Shown here: positions 1-7,634 of the stretch, piece after piece
Position numbering within the stretch: the stretch's first letter is position 1
Layout: every line of letters begins with the position of its first letter
Virus record (IMG/VR): IMGVR_UViG_3300027714_000120
Coordinates: 1-24,061 of that record
DNA from: a virus
Strand: one strand, 5' to 3'
DNA: 24,061 nucleotides
The notes under the pieces: model-generated
Told to the model about the DNA's origin: nothing
The model's input: only the letters and a program-made list of their open reading frames with translations
The model's database searches: none
Translations under genes and position numbers: made by a program

Positions 1-3000
1 AAGTAGATCAAATATACCGCCTTCGGCTTTCCGAGTTCTTTGTAGACTCCCTAGTACCTTGCCACCAGCAGCAGACCGCTCACGATCTTCTTCGTCCACA
101 AAAGCCCCACCTGCTTGCATGTTATACGGCAGACCTGTCATCTTATCTATACGTTCATCAGGCTCTTCAGGAACTTGAGGTACGTCATATACTTCGCCGC
201 CTTTGGCTAGTTTAAAATCTTTAAACTCCTGCTCTTCTGTTTGTTGAGCAGCACTTATTTCTGGACTAGTAGGGGGAGGACTTTCTTCTTCTTCTTCAAA
301 GAATAAATTAGTGTTCAACATTTCTATACGTTTGTCAGTTAAAGCCTTGACTAATTTACTTACACTATTAATTTCAGATTCTGGATCAAAAGGAGTTTTT
401 TCAAACATACTCATAAGTGAGGTTTCTGTCACTATATTATAAGGAGTAAAATATTTGCCTGCTAGTAAAGAACCTATTTCAAGATTGCCCATGTTTCTGT
501 TTTTTAATACAACAAGTGTTTTACTAAGACCTATTAGTTCTTTTGTTGCTAAAATTTGCCTGTATATATCTTGCATACTTTCGTATCTTTTTCTTTCAAG
601 GGCTACATATTCATCAACAATTTTTTCAGGTGTATTTTCATAGTTTATAATAGGTCTTGCAAGATCGTTTTTCCTACCATTATATTCTGAGACTCTGTAA
701 CCTAAAACTGTTTCAGGGTCTACTTTATTTAAACGCAAACCTGCAAAAGTAGCTGCTAGTTCTACACCTGTAGGTGTAACATACCCTGTATTACGATCAG
801 GTGTGGCTAGGAAAGCCCCAGAACGTGCAATATCTTCTGCTGAAAAACCTGTTGTGGGTATAAAAGATTGGAATATATGCCAGATACCATTTTCTAATTT
901 TTCTTGAGTTGAAAGAACATCATTAAAAAGATTATTACCTCTAGCTGTTCTTCCATCTGAAGACAAAGCAGCATACCCAACATCTGTAAGAGCCTGAGTT
1001 AAAATGGGTTGATCTGTATATGGCCCAAGCAAGTCACCTATTGCTGTTAAAGTACCGTTTACTATTCGCGTTTCTAATGCCTCACCTTTTAATTTACCAG
1101 TTCTAACCTCTTCAAACATAGCTGCAAAAGGAGCATTTATAGTTTCATAAGAATTTAAAAATTGTGTATCTATAAGATAAGTCTCACCATCTAATACAAC
1201 AGGTATTCTTGGGGAAGATTTAGACCACGGTTTTTCATCTATTGTTTGAAGAGCTTTTAATTTTTCGCGTCCTAAACCAACTAATGCGCCCATACCTTCT
1301 GCCGCACCGTACCACACTCCCATCTGTGTTGTTCTACCTGCAAAACGCCGCATACCTCTTCTTTGTAGTACTTTATTACTAGAGCTTATTTCTCTAAAAG
1401 CTTCTCTATAAATATTAACACTAGTTCTCAATGACTCAGCAGGAAAAGAAACAAAACTACCAAAAGGCATTTGTCTTAATCGTTTAACATAGGGTGGAAC
1501 AAAATCATAATTAGGAACAGTTGAACGAACTATTCTAGCTGCTTCAGCTTCTAGTAGACTTACATCAGCATCGGGCAGTGCTTTTTTAAGCGTGTCTAAT
1601 TCTGCATTATGTATAACTATTTTATAAAAATCATCTACTGCTACATATGATTTTTCCATGCCTTTAAGAACAGGATCAACTGCTTTCGTTCCACGCTTAA
1701 CTAATGGGTCTAAAGTTTCCCCAACTGCGCCTCTTACGCCACCGTAATTTGCTAAAGTTTCAGTAGCAGAGTCCAATATATTTTTGTCGGCATCTCTAAA
1801 ACCTGATTCTAATAACGATCTAAATTCTGAAACATTAGTGTTAGTATTAACTACTCCTAGTCTTAAATATTTTTGATACAGTTCGTTTAGACCTTCATCG
1901 CCTTTATCTGTTGCGTTATTATATAAAGTTTTAAATGTATCCTTTACTGACTGAGATGCGGGGTTAACTATAATACCGTTAGCAGGGCCAAACTGCGCTC
2001 CTCCTATAACATTACGAACCTGAGTTGGTACACTGTAAACAGTTTTTGATTTTTGAGAAAGACCTTTTAATGATAAAAATCCTTTATAAAAAGAATTCAT
2101 ACTCCTAAGATCAAATGATCCCTGATCAGATTTTAGAGCAGATGCAATTTCTGGTGTGGTGTAATAAGTAAATTCATCTTTTACCCCATCAAGCATAGAA
2201 CCAGTGCCTGTTATTTCAGTGCTGTATACATCTGTATCAAATATTACGTCATCTGTTTCTGTTCTAATAGTTGCTCTTGGTTCTACAGGTGATACTGCTT
2301 CTGTACCGGGCAATGTGTTAGATTGACCAAGATTACGAACTTTAAATATATACTTGCCATCTCCTAATCTTAAAAGGTTCTCATGGAACTCAGCATCATT
2401 ATAAAATTTTGCCATTTTTTGAGCAGTAACAATGACAGACTCATCTACTGATTCTATCTCGCCCATTAGTTTTCTTATTTCTACAGGTATATCTTCATTT
2501 TTAGCTTTAAAAATTTTGTTATTTAATTTTTGTATTGAAGCCATATATTCTAAAGCACTTTTATCCCCTCTATTTAATATGTTATTTACATCTAGTCCAG
2601 CTTTTAATTTAGATGTATCAGGAAGTTCTCCTGCATTCATATATTTTTGAGCTATAAAATCTATAGCATCATTTTTTATTTCGTCAGAAGGTTTATAATT
2701 TTTATCTTCAAAAAGTCTAAATGATCTTCTAATATATGAACCTATATTATCTTGTATTATGTCTTTTAATTCAGGACTAACCATAGTTGAATCAGAAAGC
2801 CTTTCAGAAAGTTGATCAATAAATGCTCTGCCTTCTAAGACCTGTTCAGCTACTTCGTCTGGCAAATCAAATTGCCTAGCAACATTTTCAATTGGAGTTA
2901 AATACGGACTAGCTGAATCGTCTAGTGGTGTATTAAAAGCAGTCATAACTCTGTCATTTAATCGGGGGTCGTTGTCGTTAAAATTATTTATAACTTTATT

Positions 3001-4320
3001 TAATTTAGAACTAATTATTTCTGCTTCATGTATAGTAGTTCTTTGTGCGTACAAAGAATCATTAAAAGCATCAAAAGCTTTGGGAGTCCAAAAACCCCTA
3101 GATGTAAATGTAGAATTAAGAACTCTATTTAGAACGCTGCTTTGTTGTAGTTCTATTTGCGCTTGACCTTTTGGAGTTTCATCAAACCTTAGTTCTGGCT
3201 CTTCTCGCAAGTTTCTAATAGCAGCGGCATCTTGTAACTCAGCACTACTTGGTGTAACATAATCTTCTTTCCATTGGTCTACAGAACCGCCTTCTTTTGG
3301 TGTTGTTATTTTTTTCTTTTGTTCTTCAATAAAGTCAACAAACAATTCGCCTTTGTCTTCTGGAGATAATTGTCTTGGAGTTTTACTAAATTTATCACGA
3401 ATTAATTTTCTAAATGTATTAACACCACCAACTACATCTATTAATGCACCCATTAAAGAGCCTTCTCCTAAAAGCTTTAATCTTTTTATAGCTTCAGAAT
3501 CATCCTTGTCTGCTGCTAAAAACAAATAAGAATTCCATTCTCTTGCAGTTTCTTCACCCATAACATTTTCTATAACATTACTAATATTCTCATCAGGATT
3601 AGTTAGTAGTTGATCAATAGCTCCACCAGACGCAGTGCTTTTTAAAAACCCATTACGCCAAGTTTTACTTTTCATTAATAACTCAGGTATATTTTTATAT
3701 ATACCTATGCCACCAGCCAAGTATGTTCCTACTTCTGCCGCAGTGCCTATAGCAGTATCCATAGGAAATATTCTTCCAGTATCAGAATCGTATATTGTCA
3801 TTACATCAACACCCGTAACTTTGGCTGTTGTTTCTGCTGCGTTTTCTGAAAGAGTACGATTGATTACGTTTTGCATTTCAGGAGATTCTATAACGTCTAA
3901 AGATTCTTGTATTTGTCTATTAGGTACAGCCTTTGCAATTTTAGTTGCAGCAAATATACCTAATTTTTCAAGGTCAACACGGGTATCAGTCCACAGTTTT
4001 GCAAAGTCTAAACCAACATCTTTAATATCTGGTTTAGTAGGATTAAAATCTGGGCCAAAGTCGTATCTAGGAACTCCGCTTTCTCTAGCTTCTGCATTTT
4101 TTCTTACAGTAGAATCAAGATAGTCTGCTGACAACCCAGCTTCAGTAAGATTTCTAGTTGTTTCTTCTTCTTTATTTACAGGCACTACAGGCTCTAGAGG
4201 CACTACAGGCTCTGGAGGTTTAGTAACGCTATCAATAATAGCCTGTTGTTCAGGAGTAAGAGTGCTTGCTCTAACTTCGGCTATTGCTGCTTTTTGATCT
4301 TCAGTTAATTGTTGTGGCAT
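1..4320 (-). CDS. Giant internal/ejected virion protein, 3' end beyond window
   Basis: The frame is open from the ATG at 4320 (MPQQLTEDQK) to the window edge with no stop, giving at least 1440 residues; the C-terminus is missing. An AGG sits about 8 bases upstream and the previous gene stops 7 bases before the start. I recognise no enzyme motif and specifically no lytic transglycosylase signature. Near residues 35-47 is a short Pro-Glu-Val repeat (PEPVVP, LEPVVP). The middle is long, mostly helical-looking and charged. The last 75 visible residues change character: an acidic run of five Glu, then four GG motifs (AKGGEV, QAGGAF, AAGGKV, AEGGIF) and EEPDERID. Size and position, last in a row of large virion-type genes, match the ejected inner-core proteins of podoviruses (the role of T7 gp16). 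That role is inferred from context, not homology. Confidence 0.85.
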   Translation of the reverse strand, partial: MPQQLTEDQKAAIAEVRASTLTPEQQAIIDSVTKPPEPVVPLEPVVPVNKEEETTRNLTEAGLSADYLDSTVRKNAEARESGVPRYDFGPDFNPTKPDIKDVGLDFAKLWTDTRVDLEKLGIFAATKIAKAVPNRQIQESLDVIESPEMQNVINRTLSENAAETTAKVTGVDVMTIYDSDTGRIFPMDTAIGTAAEVGTYLAGGIGIYKNIPELLMKSKTWRNGFLKSTASGGAIDQLLTNPDENISNVIENVMGEETAREWNSYLFLAADKDDSEAIKRLKLLGEGSLMGALIDVVGGVNTFRKLIRDKFSKTPRQLSPEDKGELFVDFIEEQKKKITTPKEGGSVDQWKEDYVTPSSAELQDAAAIRNLREEPELRFDETPKGQAQIELQQSSVLNRVLNSTFTSRGFWTPKAFDAFNDSLYAQRTTIHEAEIISSKLNKVINNFNDNDPRLNDRVMTAFNTPLDDSASPYLTPIENVARQFDLPDEVAEQVLEGRAFIDQLSERLSDSTMVSPELKDIIQDNIGSYIRRSFRLFEDKNYKPSDEIKNDAIDFIAQKYMNAGELPDTSKLKAGLDVNNILNRGDKSALEYMASIQKLNNKIFKAKNEDIPVEIRKLMGEIESVDESVIVTAQKMAKFYNDAEFHENLLRLGDGKYIFKVRNLGQSNTLPGTEAVSPVEPRATIRTETDDVIFDTDVYSTEITGTGSMLDGVKDEFTYYTTPEIASALKSDQGSFDLRSMNSFYKGFLSLKGLSQKSKTVYSVPTQVRNVIGGAQFGPANGIIVNPASQSVKDTFKTLYNNATDKGDEGLNELYQKYLRLGVVNTNTNVSEFRSLLESGFRDADKNILDSATETLANYGGVRGAVGETLDPLVKRGTKAVDPVLKGMEKSYVAVDDFYKIVIHNAELDTLKKALPDADVSLLEAEAARIVRSTVPNYDFVPPYVKRLRQMPFGSFVSFPAESLRTSVNIYREAFREISSSNKVLQRRGMRRFAGRTTQMGVWYGAAEGMGALVGLGREKLKALQTIDEKPWSKSSPRIPVVLDGETYLIDTQFLNSYETINAPFAAMFEEVRTGKLKGEALETRIVNGTLTAIGDLLGPYTDQPILTQALTDVGYAALSSDGRTARGNNLFNDVLSTQEKLENGIWHIFQSFIPTTGFSAEDIARSGAFLATPDRNTGYVTPTGVELAATFAGLRLNKVDPETVLGYRVSEYNGRKNDLARPIINYENTPEKIVDEYVALERKRYESMQDIYRQILATKELIGLSKTLVVLKNRNMGNLEIGSLLAGKYFTPYNIVTETSLMSMFEKTPFDPESEINSVSKLVKALTDKRIEMLNTNLFFEEEEESPPPTSPEISAAQQTEEQEFKDFKLAKGGEVYDVPQVPEEPDERIDKMTGLPYNMQAGGAFVDEEDRERSAAGGKVLGSLQRTRKAEGGIFDLL
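4181..4213 (-). repeat. 15-bp direct repeat, 18 bp apart
   Basis: GGCACTACAGGCTCT occurs at 4181-4195 and again at 4199-4213, exactly 18 bases (six codons) apart. It encodes the repeated Glu-Pro-Val-Val-Pro linker near the N-terminus of the giant protein. The spacing keeps the reading frame, as expected for slippage in a flexible linker. Confidence 0.8.
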
Positions 4321-4327
4321 AGTAAAC

Positions 4328-5779
4328 CTAATTTTTTGGTGGAAACTGAGCGCGTTGTGTTTCGTTCATCTTATCCCAATCTTCTTGAGTAAGGGTAGAC
4401 CCGTAACCTTCAGGCATCGGCACATTATTCTTTCTTAATGGGCCATCACCACGAGCTAATGAATTAAGGTTTCTGGCTTGGTCAACATACTGTAACATTG
4501 ATGCGTCTATTCTTGCCAACGCCGCTTCTACTTCAACAGGATCATCTGAAGTCTGAGCAATCATTGTTTCTATTTGAAGCATTGTAGTACCTTGCATTCT
4601 CATAAGTTCTAAAGTTGCTACATTTTCAAATTCATCTTTTATATATAATTGTGGGTTTCTGTTTAGTATTTCTTCACCCAATGCTTGAACCTGTCTATAT
4701 TCTGGTATAGTTTTAGGATTCATATAACTTAACTTTAAGTTTCCTGCTTCAGCAACAAAAATTTCCAGTGCTTCTGGCGTACCAAATTTTTCCATTTGTT
4801 CAAGTGTATCTGCGTTGTCCATTAATACATCTAAAGCTTTTGCTGCTCTGTCATCAGCAGTATCTGTATTATTAAAAACAGTTACAAAGTCACCATATGA
4901 CGTTATCATTTCGCCATTATTTACATTTTCTTTTACTGTCACTTCTTGCGTTGTTAATCTCTTGTCAGAACTTATTACATAATTTGTATCTGTTGATACT
5001 GGACGCAGAAGACCTGCAAGTTCTCCTTGTGTAAATTTTTTTAAATTAGCCATATCAAAAGCAGAAAAAATATCTTTGCTTTCATCGTATGCTTTTTTAA
5101 AGCCATTAAAATTTGCTACATTATTAGCTATTGGACTATTACTCAAAGCTTCTATAGCTGCTGCATCTAGCTCTTCTTGGCTCTTACGCCCAAAAAGACC
5201 TCTGGCTCTTTTTATTATATGGCCTGAAATTCTTCTAGGATTTATAGAAGAAGTTAAATCTGCAAGGAGGGCTGCTCTGTCTGCATCACTGCCTATAGTT
5301 CTTGAAGAAGCTAAAGCGGTCATATAGTCAGCAGCTAATTCATCAGTTAGGCTTCTTGTTTCTTCAGCTATAAGTTTATTAAATGGCCCTTTATCACCTA
5401 TTGCTGCTGTTTGATAATCATTTCTAGATTCAATTTCAGCCTCGGCTCTAGTCCGAAAAGAATCTTTATGTTGGTTAAAAAAATATTCATTAGGTGTTAT
5501 ACCTGCTTTCGCTATAGCTGCTTCCGTAGCTAATAATTCTGCACTATTCCTTCCTGCTATTTTAAAGTTAGAAGCTACTTCCATTACTTCGGGATTAGAA
5601 AACAGAAGATCAGTATCTTTTCTTTTAGCATAAGCTTCTAGACCTGTAGTAAGGGCGGGAGCAGCAAGGCTAATAAAAGCTTGTCTCTTCTCCCACTTTT
5701 CGCGGTCTTTACGGAAGCTGTCATCTCTACGCTGTTTAGAGGCTAGTAGGCTGCTACCTAGTTCTGATGCTTTACTCAT
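4328..5779 (-). CDS. Internal virion-type protein, 483 aa, unknown function
   Basis: I do not recognise a named family. The start ATG at 5779 has AAGGA about 8 bases upstream; that Shine-Dalgarno overlaps the end of the preceding gene, which stops 2 bases before. The protein is soluble-looking and rich in Ala, Glu, Asp and Leu. It starts with a basic, charged helix (residues 10-35, many Arg, Lys and Asp) and then a short apolar stretch (ISLAAPALTTGL, about 36-47). No signal peptide, clear TM helix or catalytic motif is visible. The tail ends in a Pro/Gln/Asn-rich segment (FPPKN). Lying between the cationic 415-residue protein and the giant terminal protein, it is best read as part of the internal or ejected protein set (compare T7 gp14-gp16 in position only). 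Confidence 0.85.
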   Translation of the reverse strand: MSKASELGSSLLASKQRRDDSFRKDREKWEKRQAFISLAAPALTTGLEAYAKRKDTDLLFSNPEVMEVASNFKIAGRNSAELLATEAAIAKAGITPNEYFFNQHKDSFRTRAEAEIESRNDYQTAAIGDKGPFNKLIAEETRSLTDELAADYMTALASSRTIGSDADRAALLADLTSSINPRRISGHIIKRARGLFGRKSQEELDAAAIEALSNSPIANNVANFNGFKKAYDESKDIFSAFDMANLKKFTQGELAGLLRPVSTDTNYVISSDKRLTTQEVTVKENVNNGEMITSYGDFVTVFNNTDTADDRAAKALDVLMDNADTLEQMEKFGTPEALEIFVAEAGNLKLSYMNPKTIPEYRQVQALGEEILNRNPQLYIKDEFENVATLELMRMQGTTMLQIETMIAQTSDDPVEVEAALARIDASMLQYVDQARNLNSLARGDGPLRKNNVPMPEGYGSTLTQEDWDKMNETQRAQFPPKN

Positions 5780-5781
5780 GA

Positions 5782-6357
5782 CTAATTCCTTCCTAGTAGG
5801 CTACTATTATCTTCTTCAACAATTTGTTTTGGTTGTTCTAATAAACTTGGCAGTTCTGCATTTTCAATTTGAGCCATGACTTCTTCGGGCAAAGCACCAG
5901 AAGGTATTGGAGATTTTGAAAGACTTTTAATTTTATCCCTGTTGACATCAACATTAAATAATTGGTTGTCTGCTTCTGCGTCATCATCTTCTTCTTTATA
6001 AATGATAGGTTCTATATTTGCCCTTTCACAAAGAGCTAATAATATATAACATAAAGGCTCTGCTAATATCATCATTAAGTCAGGATTCCATTTACCCTCT
6101 GTAAAACCTTTAAATAGTATGCCCTGTGTCAAATCCATTAAAGGAGTTCCATCGGCTATCGTGTCCATTATAGGCCCATAGTTTTCTTCCTCTGCTAAAA
6201 GATTTACTAGATAAACACCAGCCTCACTTAAATCTGTAAACTCAGGAGGCTTTTCCCACGGATAAGGATCATCAGGGTCGTTTGTTAAACCTTGACCCGG
6301 AATTGATCTAGTTAAAGAAATCCTAGAATCTATAGGCGTGTCTTGTTCTATTGCCAT
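5782..6357 (-). CDS. Conserved marine-phage-type protein, 191 aa
   Basis: The start at 6357 is supported by AAAGGAG about 8 bases upstream. The N-terminal part holds a Pro-rich acidic segment, DPDDPYPWEKPPEF (about 27-40). It is followed by a compact helical domain (about 41-120), and then an acidic run (EEDDDAEAD, about 121-129). The C-terminus is low-complexity and charged. The order of a PWEKPPEFTD-like entry, a GILFKGFTEGKW turn and a helical Leu/Ile-rich block resembles small proteins I associate with marine phage structural regions, but I cannot name the family and no function is known to me. Its place among large virion-type genes suggests a virion component or an assembly partner of a neighbour. 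Confidence 0.82.
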   Translation of the reverse strand: MAIEQDTPIDSRISLTRSIPGQGLTNDPDDPYPWEKPPEFTDLSEAGVYLVNLLAEEENYGPIMDTIADGTPLMDLTQGILFKGFTEGKWNPDLMMILAEPLCYILLALCERANIEPIIYKEEDDDAEADNQLFNVDVNRDKIKSLSKSPIPSGALPEEVMAQIENAELPSLLEQPKQIVEEDNSSLLGRN

Positions 6358-6369
6358 CGTAAAGCTCCT

Positions 6370-7617
6370 TTAAGCTAGATTGTAATATGCTTTTAAAGAT
6401 TCAGCATATGTATTTCTGCCATCGTATAAACCTGTTGCGGGACTTGAAGACTGTAAAGCAAAGCCCCCGCCTATTCCATAATCTACTGCTGCGCCTGCGC
6501 CCTGTACAAGTGTATCTCCTGCATTGATAACATAACCATATTCAGGAGCTTCAGGAGGATCACCAGCTATTGCGTTTCGTGCTGCATCTGTAAGTAGTGT
6601 TGTGCCTACGCTTGTAGCAACACCTTTTGCAGCCGAGCCTGTTGCTGAATCAAAAAATCCTTCGCCTAGTTCAGCAGCTAATCTATCTTTTGTTGCTGTT
6701 GCTGTTGCTGTACTGTAGTTTGTGTAATCTTGAAGAGTAGGCTCACTGCCAACTAAACCAAGTTTTTGTGCAGCAGGCAATTGATTTTGAAAACCCATTA
6801 AGCTGTCAGATGTAGGTATAGGTACTTTATCTTTTAATAACTGTGCTGCTCTATTTGGAGTAACATTACCTGTGACCGACTCAGGTAACATTCCATAATC
6901 TATAGCTGCACTAGTTTTTAAATCCCCAACAAAATCAGTACCTGTATATTGCGTTATATTATCCATATCTAAATTAATAGTTCGCCCATCAATGCTGCCC
7001 CAATCTTTTATTGTTGGATTCATTCTTTGAATGTCTTCTACAGAATGGAAGGCACTGTCTGAAATACTTTCTAATGTTGTGTTTGCGCCTGCTGTTATTT
7101 TAGACTTAAAGGGGTCTAGAATTTTACCTGCATTCTCAGTTATGTTTGTTGTAACTTTTCCCCAAGCTTCTCCAAAAGAATTACTACCAGACTGAACCCA
7201 TGTGTCAAGACCGCCACCTGCTTTAAATCCAAACTTAGTAGCGTCAAAGCCTATCTTGTTTAAACCAGTTTTAGTGAACTCGCTAACAAATTTGCTTACT
7301 CCTTCAGTCACAGTACCAAAAGCATTCTTAGCTGTAGTAACAAATTTACCTGCCTTACCTATTACAAACTGTGCGCCTTTAAGTATTTGTGCGCCTATTG
7401 GCCCCATAGCTGTTAAAGCTCTTGCAGCTATACCGCCCACGCCTTTTAATAAGCCACCCAATATTGGCCCAAGCGGTATAAACATAAGAGCTATCTGACC
7501 GACAATACCTATCTTGTCCATGAACTTACCAACTTTCATAGCTACTTTTTTAATGCCCTTGCCAATCTTTTTAAAGACCTTTTTAACGCCCCTAAATATT
7601 TTTTTAAAAAAGCCCAT
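6370..7617 (-). CDS. Virion protein with cationic amphipathic, membrane-active N-terminus
   Basis: 415 residues; AGGAG about 6 bases before ATG 7617 fixes the start. Residues 1-33 are a striking Lys/Phe/Gly/Val segment (FFKKIFRGVKKVFKKIGKGI and onward): 12 Lys/Arg and no acidic residue until Asp34, in an amphipathic spacing. Residues about 36-95 are apolar and Gly-rich (GQIALMFIPLGPILGGLL and on), resembling a glycine-zipper or hairpin membrane segment. The rest is Gly/Thr/Ala-rich and mostly neutral. This layout resembles membrane-active peptides joined to a structural domain. In a podovirus-like gene order it fits a protein ejected early to open or line a path across the host membrane. Function is inferred from composition and location. 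A secreted toxin or holin is less likely, because no signal peptide is present and the gene sits among virion genes. Confidence 0.85.
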   Translation of the reverse strand: MGFFKKIFRGVKKVFKKIGKGIKKVAMKVGKFMDKIGIVGQIALMFIPLGPILGGLLKGVGGIAARALTAMGPIGAQILKGAQFVIGKAGKFVTTAKNAFGTVTEGVSKFVSEFTKTGLNKIGFDATKFGFKAGGGLDTWVQSGSNSFGEAWGKVTTNITENAGKILDPFKSKITAGANTTLESISDSAFHSVEDIQRMNPTIKDWGSIDGRTINLDMDNITQYTGTDFVGDLKTSAAIDYGMLPESVTGNVTPNRAAQLLKDKVPIPTSDSLMGFQNQLPAAQKLGLVGSEPTLQDYTNYSTATATATKDRLAAELGEGFFDSATGSAAKGVATSVGTTLLTDAARNAIAGDPPEAPEYGYVINAGDTLVQGAGAAVDYGIGGGFALQSSSPATGLYDGRNTYAESLKAYYNLA

Positions 7618-7634
7618 TTAATTCTCCTGTGTAC

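Noticed and set aside
3635-4123. Plus-strand open frame of 162 codons opposite the giant gene
   Set aside because: It lies wholly inside a better-supported minus-strand gene, with no ribosome site and no plausible protein pattern. The same holds for the other plus-strand frames in the window.
7594-7617. Possible frameshift site at the T/A run near the start of the 415-residue gene
   Set aside because: The run does not match an in-frame X-XXY-YYZ slippery heptamer, and no useful alternative frame follows.
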